Source: Clostridiales bacterium
Lineage (GTDB): Bacteria; Bacillota; Clostridia; Clostridiales; Caloramatoraceae
DNA length: 6,220 bases
Reading direction: 5' to 3'
NCBI GenBank assembly: GCA_026416355.1
Contig: JAOAFH010000144.1
Coordinates: 1 to 6,220, forward strand
How positions within the stretch are numbered: the stretch's first letter is position 1; the number at the start of each line of letters is the position of its first letter. The notes below the pieces were generated by a model. That model was not told the DNA's origin. It saw only the letters and a program-made list of their open reading frames with translations, and did not search any database. Positions 1 to 5,760 of the stretch are shown here, piece after piece. Position numbers and translations under genes: made by a program.

Positions 1-29
1 GTGGGCTCGGAGATGTGTATAAGAGACAG
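1..29 (+). other. Nextera/Tn5 sequencing adapter remnant (not genomic)
   Basis: Bases 11-29 read AGATGTGTATAAGAGACAG, the 19-bp Tn5 mosaic end used in Nextera libraries. The ten bases before it (GTGGGCTCGG) match the read-2 side of that adapter. This is library sequence left at a contig end, not a chromosomal feature. Genomic sequence starts at base 30, and whatever truly precedes it is missing. Confidence 0.97.
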
Positions 30-199
30 GTGCAAACCTTTACAGAAAAATATGGAAGCAGTCCCTGAGCTATCTGTTGAAATTATAGTAGACAGAATCG
101 CGAGCTGGCGTTAAGGCTTAAAGTGACCATTATGGTAACTAGGGTGGTACCGCGGAGTTTACCTTCGTCCCTAATATTGGGATGAGGGTATTTTTATTT
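30..199 (+). promoter_or_regulatory. T-box riboswitch leader of alaS (5' truncated)
   Basis: This is a tRNA-sensing transcription-attenuation leader in which uncharged tRNA-Ala would stabilise the antiterminator and let alaS be transcribed. The conserved T-box AGGGTGGTACCGCG lies at 141-154. The antiterminator can form by pairing 141-144 with 169-172 and 152-154 with 166-168, leaving the bulge TGGTACC (145-151). In the TGGN part of the bulge the variable base is T148, which fits A73 of tRNA-Ala. At 55-61, GAAGCAG matches the GAA-specifier-purine pattern of the stem I specifier loop, with GCA (58-60) as an alanine codon about 80 nt before the T-box. TCTGT (73-77) can pair with ACAGA (92-96), a stem II-like element holding GAA and AGTA. 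A near-palindromic hairpin at 122-140 sits where stem III is expected. The 5' strand of stem I and the promoter lie before the window. The call is near certain; the specifier and stem II assignments are inference. Confidence 0.95.
160..199 (+). terminator. T-box-controlled intrinsic terminator upstream of alaS
   Basis: A 12-bp stem pairs 160-171 with 179-190, with two G-T pairs and a 7-nt loop, and is followed by TTTTTATTT at 191-199. Its 5' arm includes 166-172, the bases that also form the 3' side of the antiterminator, so the two structures exclude each other as expected for a T-box switch. Default termination here stops alaS transcription when tRNA-Ala is charged. Confidence 0.93.
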
Positions 200-239
200 G
201 GTAAATAAAGTAATAATATAAACTAAGGAGGTAGTTAGG

Positions 240-2876
240 ATGAATTACATGGGTTTAAACGAAATAAGAGAAAAATATCTATCATTTTTTGAAAGCAAAC
301 AACATCTAAGAATGCCTAGTTTTTCACTTGTACCACAAAATGATAAAAGCCTTTTATTAATAAATGCAGGTATGGCACCATTAAAGCCATATTTTACAGG
401 TCAAGAAGTACCACCAAATAAAAGAGTAACTACTTGTCAAAAGTGTATAAGAACTGGTGATATAGAGAGAGTAGGAAAAACAGCGAGACATGGTACTTTC
501 TTTGAAATGCTTGGTAACTTTTCATTTGGTGACTATTTTAAAGAAGAAGCTACTGCCTGGGCTTGGGAGTTTGCAACAGAAGTTTTAAAACTTCCAAAGG
601 ATAGACTTTATGTTACTATATATCAAGATGATGATGAGGCATTTGAAATATGGACTAAAAAAGTTGGGGTTCCAGCAGAAAAAATATATAGAATGGGAAA
701 AGAGGATAACTTCTGGGAAATAGGTCAAGGTCCATGTGGTCCATGTTCAGAGCTTTATTTTGATAGAGGTGCAGATAAAGGTTGTGGAAAACCAGATTGT
801 AAAGTAGGTTGTGATTGTGATAGATTTATAGAATTCTGGAACTTAGTATTTACACAATTTAATAAAGAAGAAGATGGTACATATAGTAGACTTGAAAACC
901 CAAACATTGATACAGGAATGGGACTTGAAAGAATTGCAACTATAATGCAAGAGGTTGATTCAATTTTTGAAGTTGATACAATAAAGGCTATTTTAAATAA
1001 AGTATGTGAAGTAGCTAATTATAAATATGGTTCAGATGAAACAAAGGATGTATCAATTAGAGTTATAACAGACCACATTAGAAGTGTAACTTTTATGGTT
1101 AGTGATGGTATATTGCCTTCAAATGAAGGACGTGGATATGTACTAAGAAGACTACTTAGAAGAGCCGCAAGACATGGTAAGCTTCTTGGAATAGATAAAT
1201 CATTCCTATACAATATTTGTGATGTAGTTATAGAAAATTCAAAACAAGCTTATCCAGAACTTCAAGAAAAGAAGGACTTCATTAAGAAGGTTATTAAGCT
1301 AGAAGAAGAAAGATTTGATGAAACAATAGACCAAGGATTGACTATATTAAATCAATATATTGATGAATTAAAGGCAAAGGGAAATAAAGAGCTAGAAGGA
1401 GAAAAGGCATTTAAGCTTTATGACACATATGGGTTCCCAATTGAGCTTACATTAGAAATATTAGAAGAGCAAGGACTTGGAGTTAATTTAGAAGCATTTG
1501 AAAAGGAAATGGCAGCTCAAAAGGAAAGAGCACGTTCAGCAAGAGAAGAAACAAACTATATGGGAACAGATCAAGATATATTTAGTACTATTCCTGCAGA
1601 AGTTAAAACAGAGTTTGTTGGATATCAAAATATTGAAGGTCAGGGAAAAGTTTTATATATAGCAAAGGATGGTCAATTTGTAGATAAAGCTAAAGAAGGA
1701 GACGAAGTAACAATAGTATTGGATACAACAACATTCTATCCTGAAATGGGTGGCCAAATTGGTGATAATGGTTTAATATTCAATGAAATTTGTGAAGTAA
1801 AGGTTGAAGATTGCAAAAAGACACATGGTAACAAGATACTTCATGTATGTAAAGTAACTAAGGGAGAAATAAATGTAGGAGCAACTGTTACAACTAAAGT
1901 TGAAGGTTCAAGAAGAATGGATATAGCTAGAAACCATACAGCTACGCACCTTCTACACAAAGCACTTAGAGAAGTATTAGGAAGCCATGTAGAACAATCT
2001 GGTTCACTTGTTTCACAAGACAGATTAAGATTTGACTTTACTCATTTTGAAGCTCTATCGCATGAAGAGTTAGAAAAAATAGAAGCACTTGTAAACGAAA
2101 AAATATTAGAAGCACTAAGTGTTGAAACAGTAGAAACAACAATTGAAGAAGCTAAGAAAATGGGGGCTATGGCTCTATTTGGTGAAAAATATGGTGCAAC
2201 AGTTAGAGTTGTTAGGGCAGGTAACTTTAGTATAGAACTTTGTGGAGGAACACACGTAAACAATACTGCAACAATAGGAATGTTTAAGATAGTTTCAGAA
2301 GGTGGAGTTGCAGCGGGTATAAGAAGAATAGAAGCTGTAACTGGTAAGGGAGCAATCGAATATGTGAAGAACCTTGAATTAACTATTGCTGAAGTTGCAA
2401 AGATTTTAAAAACAACACAAAGGGAAGTTGTAAGAAGAGTTGAAGTTATAGTTAATGAAATTAAGGAAAAGGATAGAGAAATAGAATCACTAAAGAGCAA
2501 GATGGCTGGTAGTGTTGCAGATGAAATAATTAATTCTGCAAAAGATATAAAGGGAGTTAAGGTTGCAACTGCAAAGGTAGACTTAGATGCAGATGGACTT
2601 AGAACACTTGGAGATAAATTAAAAGAAAAAATGGGAACATGCTTGATAGTATTAGCAAGCAACAAGGATGGAAAAGTTATATTTGTTTCAATGGCAAGCA
2701 AAGACGCAGTAGCAAAAGGAGCCCATGCAGGAAATGTAATAAGAGAAGTAGCTAAAATAGCTGGTGGTGGCGGTGGAGGAAGACCAGACATCGCACAAGC
2801 AGGTGGAAAAGATGCTTCAAAAATTGAAGAAGCGCTAAATAAAGTTACTGACATTGTTGAAACAATGATAAAATAA
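240..2876 (+). CDS. alaS: alanine--tRNA ligase (AlaRS)
   Basis: This cytosolic class II aminoacyl-tRNA synthetase attaches alanine to tRNA-Ala and hydrolyses mischarged Ser/Gly-tRNA-Ala. It is 878 aa, full length compared with about 876 for E. coli. The N-terminal catalytic core includes the motif-2 region (FFEMLGNFSFGDYF). The editing domain carries HTATH (H566, H570) and CGGTH (C668, H672), together the usual zinc ligand set. A helical, probably coiled-coil stretch (about 728-757) leads to the C-Ala domain with six consecutive glycines (842-847) followed by RPD. A cysteine-rich insert in the aminoacylation half (C182, C187, C191, C193, after C166/C169) may bind a further zinc; similar inserts are known in clostridial AlaRS. 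The start is ATG 240, 8 nt after AAGGAGG (225-231); an in-frame ATG at 249 is less well placed. It lies directly downstream of the alanine T-box and is followed after 42 nt by ireB. Confidence 0.98.
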   Translation: MNYMGLNEIREKYLSFFESKQHLRMPSFSLVPQNDKSLLLINAGMAPLKPYFTGQEVPPNKRVTTCQKCIRTGDIERVGKTARHGTFFEMLGNFSFGDYFKEEATAWAWEFATEVLKLPKDRLYVTIYQDDDEAFEIWTKKVGVPAEKIYRMGKEDNFWEIGQGPCGPCSELYFDRGADKGCGKPDCKVGCDCDRFIEFWNLVFTQFNKEEDGTYSRLENPNIDTGMGLERIATIMQEVDSIFEVDTIKAILNKVCEVANYKYGSDETKDVSIRVITDHIRSVTFMVSDGILPSNEGRGYVLRRLLRRAARHGKLLGIDKSFLYNICDVVIENSKQAYPELQEKKDFIKKVIKLEEERFDETIDQGLTILNQYIDELKAKGNKELEGEKAFKLYDTYGFPIELTLEILEEQGLGVNLEAFEKEMAAQKERARSAREETNYMGTDQDIFSTIPAEVKTEFVGYQNIEGQGKVLYIAKDGQFVDKAKEGDEVTIVLDTTTFYPEMGGQIGDNGLIFNEICEVKVEDCKKTHGNKILHVCKVTKGEINVGATVTTKVEGSRRMDIARNHTATHLLHKALREVLGSHVEQSGSLVSQDRLRFDFTHFEALSHEELEKIEALVNEKILEALSVETVETTIEEAKKMGAMALFGEKYGATVRVVRAGNFSIELCGGTHVNNTATIGMFKIVSEGGVAAGIRRIEAVTGKGAIEYVKNLELTIAEVAKILKTTQREVVRRVEVIVNEIKEKDREIESLKSKMAGSVADEIINSAKDIKGVKVATAKVDLDADGLRTLGDKLKEKMGTCLIVLASNKDGKVIFVSMASKDAVAKGAHAGNVIREVAKIAGGGGGGRPDIAQAGGKDASKIEEALNKVTDIVETMIK

Positions 2877-2885
2877 TGGTATATT
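2857..2885 (+). promoter_or_regulatory. putative sigma-A promoter for ireB
   Basis: TTGAAA (2857-2862) and TATATT (2880-2885) are separated by exactly 17 nt, each one base from the consensus hexamers. A start near 2892 would leave a short leader before the ireB ribosome binding site at 2904-2910. The site overlaps the last codons of alaS, so ireB could be expressed independently of the T-box. In AT-rich DNA such matches also arise by chance, so this is moderate evidence only. Confidence 0.5.
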
Positions 2886-2918
2886 ATGTATAAGAATAAA
2901 CAAAGGAAGGTGTTGACA

Positions 2919-3173
2919 ATGGCAGAGCACCATGAAACTATGAAATTCAATTTTGAACTAGAACCTAATCAAAAGGTTAGAGAAGTTTTAGATGAAGTTT
3001 ATCAAGCACTTCAAGAAAGGGGATATAACCAAATAAATCAATTAGTTGGATATATATTATCAGGAGATCCGACTTATATTACAAGCCATAAAAATGCAAG
3101 AACTGTTATAAGAAGAGTAGAAAGAGATGAAATATTAGAAGAACTATTCAAGGTTTATTTAGAGAATAAGTAA
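2919..3173 (+). CDS. ireB: IreB family regulatory phosphoprotein (UPF0297)
   Basis: This is a small 84-aa cytosolic protein of the UPF0297/IreB family (B. subtilis YrzL). In Enterococcus faecalis, IreB is a substrate of the PASTA-type Ser/Thr kinase IreK and a negative regulator of cephalosporin resistance; whether that role holds here is unknown. The family signature is clear: MKFNF near the N terminus, GYNQINQLVGYILSGDP (35-51) and YITSHKNAR (53-61), then a charged C-terminal helix. Length is normal. The start is ATG 2919, 8 nt after AGGAAGG (2904-2910). An in-frame ATG at 2886 would add 11 residues outside the family and lies before or at the predicted transcription start, so I rejected it. 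Thr7 matches one of the two IreK-phosphorylated threonines reported for the enterococcal protein; position 4 is His. It sits between alaS and, after the reductase gene, ruvX, a conserved Firmicutes neighbourhood. Confidence 0.93.
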   Translation: MAEHHETMKFNFELEPNQKVREVLDEVYQALQERGYNQINQLVGYILSGDPTYITSHKNARTVIRRVERDEILEELFKVYLENK

Positions 3174-3176
3174 TGG

Positions 3177-3213
3177 GTTGCATTGGAGTTATCTCCAATG
3201 CAACTTAAATTTT
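3177..3213 (+). terminator. hairpin after ireB, probable weak terminator or attenuator
   Basis: There is a perfect 12-bp inverted repeat, 3177-3188 with 3193-3204 (GTTGCATTGGAG and its complement), around the tetraloop TTAT. It starts four bases after the ireB stop. The following run is TTAAATTTT, a broken T-tract, so termination should be incomplete and some transcripts would continue into the reductase gene 14 nt downstream. It might instead be an RNA-processing or 3'-end stabilising hairpin. Confidence 0.7.
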
Positions 3214-3227
3214 AAAGGGTGGTTAAT

Positions 3228-4178
3228 GTGCATTATAACTATTTAGGTAAAACAAATATAAAAGTTTCAAAACTTTGTTTTGGAAGTTTAACAGTAGGCC
3301 CACTTCAAGCAAATCTTGATGTGGAGGAAGGTGCTAAAATTATTGCTCACGCATTTGATAATGGTATTAATTTTATAGATACTGCAAAGTTATATAAAAC
3401 ATATCCATATATTAAACGAGCACTTGAACTTACTAAAAATAAAGATATAATTATTTCATCAAAATCATATGATTATACGTATGAAGGAATGAAGGAAAGT
3501 GTTCAAGAGGCACTTGAGTGTATGGGTGTTAAGAAATTAGGCATTTTTATGTTGCATGAGCAAGAGAGTAGGCTTACATTAAAGGGACATAATGACGCCT
3601 TGAGATATTTAATTTATGCAAAAAAGCAAGGATTAATAGATGCAGTTGGTGTATCAACCCATGCAGTTGAAGTTGTTGAAGCAATTTCTACAATGCCAGA
3701 AGTTGATGTTGTACATCCAATAGTAAATATAAAAGGATTAGGTATCATTGATGGTACGATAGAAGATATGCTAAAGGCAGTTAAACTAGCATATGACAAT
3801 GGTAAAGGTATTTTTGCTATGAAACCACTAGGTGGAGGCAATTTGCTTAATTCATATGATGAATGTTTAAATTTTGTTCTTAATATACCTACAATACATT
3901 CAATAGCCCTAGGTATGCAAAGTATTGATGAAGTTAATGCGAATATAGCAAAATTTATGGGTAAAAATATTGATGAGGAATTAAAAAATAGATTAAAAAA
4001 TAAAAATAAAAGATTATTAATAGAAGATTGGTGTTCAGCATGCGGGAGTTGTATAGAAGCATGCCCAAATAATGCATTAGAAATAGCTAATGATAGGGCA
4101 GTTGTAGATGAAGAAAAATGCTTATTATGTGGCTATTGCTCACAATATTGTAAAGATTTTTGTATTAAAATTGTATAG
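3228..4178 (+). CDS. aldo/keto reductase with C-terminal 2x[4Fe-4S] ferredoxin domain
   Basis: This predicted cytosolic oxidoreductase has 316 aa. Residues 1 to about 250 form an aldo/keto reductase TIM barrel: the opening YLGKTNIKVSKLCFG is typical, and the family's catalytic tetrad is visible as D51 (in FIDTAKLY), Y56, K79 (IISSK) and H110 (MLHEQ). The C-terminal 60 residues carry two cysteine clusters, C269-x2-C272-x2-C275-x3-C279-P and C298-x2-C301-x2-C304-x3-C308, as in 2[4Fe-4S] ferredoxins. This fused architecture is common in anaerobes; the substrate cannot be read from the sequence, and the electron partner may be NAD(P)H, ferredoxin or both. The start is GTG 3228, 5 nt after AGGGTGG (3216-3222). 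The GTG at 3219 lies inside that ribosome binding site, and the ATG at 3226 is out of frame. It ends 9 nt before ruvX, whose Shine-Dalgarno overlaps this stop codon, so the two are surely cotranscribed. Confidence 0.92.
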   Translation: MHYNYLGKTNIKVSKLCFGSLTVGPLQANLDVEEGAKIIAHAFDNGINFIDTAKLYKTYPYIKRALELTKNKDIIISSKSYDYTYEGMKESVQEALECMGVKKLGIFMLHEQESRLTLKGHNDALRYLIYAKKQGLIDAVGVSTHAVEVVEAISTMPEVDVVHPIVNIKGLGIIDGTIEDMLKAVKLAYDNGKGIFAMKPLGGGNLLNSYDECLNFVLNIPTIHSIALGMQSIDEVNANIAKFMGKNIDEELKNRLKNKNKRLLIEDWCSACGSCIEACPNNALEIANDRAVVDEEKCLLCGYCSQYCKDFCIKIV

Positions 4179-4187
4179 GAGGGTATA

Positions 4188-4601
4188 ATGAGGATATTAG
4201 GTTTAGATGTAGGAGATAAAACGATAGGAGTAGCTGTAAGTGATCCACTAGGTTGGACAGCTCAAGGAATAAAAACTATTAAAAGAATAGGTATTAAAAA
4301 AGATTTACAAGAAATAATAAATATTGTTAATGAATATAATGTTGAGAAGATAGTTGTTGGTCTTCCTAAAAACATGAATGGAACTCTAGGTCCACAAAGT
4401 GAAAAAGTATTAAAATTTTGTGATAAACTAAAAGAAGTTTGCAATTTGGAAATAATATTAGAGGATGAAAGACTAACAACAATGGCTGCAGAAAGAACCC
4501 TTATAGAAGCCGAAATGCACTGGTCAAAAAGAAAAAAGGTAATAGATACAGTTGCAGCGACATATATTCTACAAGGGTATCTAGATAAAGCCAAAAAATA
4601 A
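4188..4601 (+). CDS. ruvX: Holliday junction resolvase-like protein / pre-16S rRNA nuclease (RuvX/YqgF)
   Basis: This RNase H-fold cytosolic nuclease of the YqgF family has 137 aa, the normal length. In E. coli the homologue is needed for maturation of the 16S rRNA 5' end; a Holliday-junction resolvase role was proposed from the fold. Visible family motifs are MRILGLDVGDKTIGVAVSD at the N terminus (D7 likely catalytic), VVGLPKNMNG (56-65), LEDERLTT (91-98, E94 likely metal-binding) and the final IDTVAA (D120). The start is ATG 4188, 5 nt after AGGAGG (4177-4182), which overlaps the stop codon of the aldo/keto reductase gene and suggests translational coupling. The B. subtilis counterpart is YrrK in the alaS-yrzL-yrrK-yrzB cluster; the same order is kept here except for the inserted reductase. 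Confidence 0.95.
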   Translation: MRILGLDVGDKTIGVAVSDPLGWTAQGIKTIKRIGIKKDLQEIINIVNEYNVEKIVVGLPKNMNGTLGPQSEKVLKFCDKLKEVCNLEIILEDERLTTMAAERTLIEAEMHWSKRKKVIDTVAATYILQGYLDKAKK

Positions 4602-4606
4602 TTTAG

Positions 4607-4635
4607 TTGACAATATTTAAAATAAAACTTAAAAT
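4607..4635 (+). promoter_or_regulatory. sigma-A promoter for the DUF1292 gene
   Basis: A perfect -35 TTGACA (4607-4612) and -10 TAAAAT (4630-4635, one mismatch) are spaced by 17 nt. They sit in the 64-nt gap after ruvX. The predicted start near 4642 is about 11 nt before the ribosome binding site AGAGGTG (4653-4659). Placement in an intergenic gap with the correct distance to the gene makes this more convincing than a random AT-rich match. Confidence 0.75.
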
Positions 4636-4665
4636 CAAATTATAAACTTGAAAGAGGTGAATTTT

Positions 4666-4953
4666 ATGGAAAATATGGATAACATCATTGTATTAACAGA
4701 CGAAAATGGTCAAGAAACTCAATTTGAATTCATTACAGATCTAGAAGTAGATGGAAACATTTACTACGTACTATATCCTGTAGATTCAGAAGAAGAAGAT
4801 GCAGTAGTATTTAAGGTAGATGTAGATGACGAAGGACAAGAAGTTCTTTCAGTTATAGAAGATGATGAAGAGTTTGAAAAAGTAGCTGAAGCTTACCAAG
4901 AATGGCTTGACAGCGAAGAAGATTTTGAATTTGACGAAGATGAAGAAGAATAA
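4666..4953 (+). CDS. DUF1292 family protein (YrzB-like), acidic
   Basis: This small cytosolic protein has 95 aa and unknown function. It begins MENMDNIIVLTDENGQETQFEF, the typical DUF1292 opening, followed by an alternating beta-rich pattern (YYVLYPVD, AVVFKVDVD) and a strongly acidic tail made almost wholly of Asp, Glu and Phe (EEDFEFDEDEEE). No signal peptide, membrane segment or catalytic motif is visible. The start is ATG 4666, 6 nt after AGAGGTG (4653-4659). A TTG at 4648 would add six residues but precedes the ribosome binding site. Family members lie next to ruvX and ireB across Firmicutes (B. subtilis yrzB), which is the main functional hint. Here it has its own promoter and a strong terminator, so it may be expressed as a single-gene unit. 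Confidence 0.9.
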   Translation: MENMDNIIVLTDENGQETQFEFITDLEVDGNIYYVLYPVDSEEEDAVVFKVDVDDEGQEVLSVIEDDEEFEKVAEAYQEWLDSEEDFEFDEDEEE

Positions 4954-4982
4954 GGATGTACCTTAAGGTATATCCTTTTTTT
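4952..4982 (+). terminator. intrinsic terminator after the DUF1292 gene
   Basis: An 11-bp stem pairs 4952-4962 with 4967-4977 (one G-T pair) around the loop TTAA, and seven Ts run from 4976 to 4982. The stem begins inside the TAA stop codon. It is a strong canonical rho-independent terminator and closes the DUF1292 transcript and any read-through from ruvX. Confidence 0.92.
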
Positions 4983-5005
4983 ATACTCAATTAAGGAGGA
5001 AAATT

Positions 5006-5713
5006 ATGGGGCTAAAAATTGAAGGCGAAAAGATAAAAGCAAAGTTTATAGAAAGACCTAATAGATTTCAAGCTGTTGTTGAAATTGATGGAGAGATGGA
5101 AATAGTACATGTTCCAAATACAGGTAGATTAAAGGAATTATTAATACCAGGAGCAACTGTCTATCTTTTAAAAAGCAATGATACAAAAAGAAAAACTAAA
5201 TATACCCTTATGTTTGTAGAAAAGGGAGAAAACTTAATATGTATTTATTCTAGCTTAGCAAATAGGGTTTTAGAAAATGCACTAAAGGAAGGTCAGATTC
5301 ATCTAGGATATGGACTATTAAAAAGAGAGGTTGTATATGGAGAGAGTAAATTTGATTTTATGATTGAGGGAGAAAATAAAACATATATTGAGGTAAAGTG
5401 TGTAACATTAGAGGAGGATGGTATTGCTAAATTTCCTGATGCGCCAACAGAAAGAGGGGTTAGGCATATTTATGAGCTAATTGATGCAAAGAAAAATGGA
5501 TATATTAGTAAAATTGTGCTTGTTGCATTTATGGACTATGTAAAATATTTTGTTCCAAATTATATTACTGATAAAAAATTCTATGAAGCACTTAAAAAAG
5601 CAAAAGATGAAGGTGTTGATATAATGTGTTTGAAATGTAAAATAACAGTTGATGAAATAAGCATTCTAGATGAAATTCCTGTAAATTTAGATATTGACAT
5701 TCATTCTCATTAA
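5006..5713 (+). CDS. sfsA: DNA/RNA nuclease SfsA (sugar fermentation stimulation protein homologue)
   Basis: This cytosolic protein has 235 aa, the usual SfsA length. The family was named for stimulation of maltose fermentation in E. coli and is now grouped with PD-(D/E)xK-fold nucleases. The N-terminal part (1 to about 80) contains RFQAVVEIDGE and VPNTGRLKELLIPG, matching the OB-like nucleic-acid-binding half. The nuclease half shows D117 in SKFDFMI and E129-x-K131 in YIEVKC, the core acidic/lysine set, followed by the hallmark FPDAPTERGVRH. The start is ATG 5006, 6 nt after AAGGAGG (4993-4999). It lies 20-odd nt after a strong terminator and I see no convincing promoter in that gap, so how it is transcribed is unclear. 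Its last codons contain the -35 element and one Fur-like box of the feo promoter. Confidence 0.95.
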   Translation: MGLKIEGEKIKAKFIERPNRFQAVVEIDGEMEIVHVPNTGRLKELLIPGATVYLLKSNDTKRKTKYTLMFVEKGENLICIYSSLANRVLENALKEGQIHLGYGLLKREVVYGESKFDFMIEGENKTYIEVKCVTLEEDGIAKFPDAPTERGVRHIYELIDAKKNGYISKIVLVAFMDYVKYFVPNYITDKKFYEALKKAKDEGVDIMCLKCKITVDEISILDEIPVNLDIDIHSH

Positions 5714-5722
5714 GCATATAAT
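5694..5722 (+). promoter_or_regulatory. consensus sigma-A promoter of feoAB
   Basis: TTGACA (5694-5699) and TATAAT (5717-5722) both match consensus perfectly with a 17-nt spacer (5700-5716). The -35 lies inside the last codons of sfsA. The predicted start is about 5729, giving a leader of roughly 32 nt to the feoA ATG. Such a strong core promoter normally needs a repressor, in line with the flanking Fur-like boxes. Confidence 0.9.
5695..5709 (+). promoter_or_regulatory. Fur-box-like operator 1 (overlaps -35)
   Basis: TGACATTCATTCTCA matches the 7-1-7 Fur consensus TGATAATnATTATCA at 11 of 14 positions. It covers five of the six -35 bases and the start of the spacer, so binding would block RNA polymerase. 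It lies within the coding end of sfsA. The 15-mer is the reverse complement of operator 2 with one mismatch. Confidence 0.72.
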
Positions 5723-5727
5723 AATAT

Positions 5728-5742
5728 TGAGAATGAATTTCA
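5728..5742 (+). promoter_or_regulatory. Fur-box-like operator 2 (at transcription start)
   Basis: TGAGAATGAATTTCA also matches the 7-1-7 Fur consensus at 11 of 14 positions. It covers the predicted transcription start near 5729. Its centre is 33 bp from that of operator 1, so the pair brackets the -10 element. Position in front of feoA supports iron-dependent repression by a Fur-family protein. Confidence 0.75.
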
Positions 5743-5760
5743 GTGTTAGGGGATGGTTTT

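Noticed and set aside
11..29. Tn5 mosaic end as a sign of a real transposon.
   Set aside because: It is this engineered 19-mer preceded by Nextera adapter bases at the very start of the record, so it is library-derived.
31..114. Open frame ending in TAA at 112-114 that could be read as the C-terminal tail of an upstream gene (ends ...VDRIASWR).
   Set aside because: It overlaps the specifier loop and stem II region of the T-box leader, and only 27 codons are open, which is not unlikely by chance. The T-box explanation accounts for more positions. A complete upstream sequence would settle it.
122..140. Short near-palindrome before the T-box as a protein operator.
   Set aside because: It is at the position of T-box stem III and pairs as an RNA hairpin with a 3-nt loop, so no separate operator is needed.
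2042..2950. Long antisense open frame (about 300 codons) opposite alaS and ireB.
   Set aside because: Its translation is Ser/Thr/Ile-rich low-complexity typical of a shadow of a strongly coding strand, and alaS is certain in the other frame.
4262..4594. Antisense open frame opposite ruvX; likewise short antisense frames at 1019-1213 and 3614-3841.
   Set aside because: They lie opposite clearly conserved genes and their translations resemble no family I recognise.
4907..4935. TTGACA at 4907-4912 in the DUF1292 gene as a promoter for sfsA.
   Set aside because: No acceptable -10 hexamer is found at 16-18 nt, and the strong terminator at 4952-4982 lies between it and sfsA.
5699..5738. The 11-bp inverted repeat at the end of sfsA as a terminator.
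   Set aside because: The loop is 18 nt and no T-run follows (TTCAGTG). The arms fit Fur boxes flanking a consensus promoter much better.
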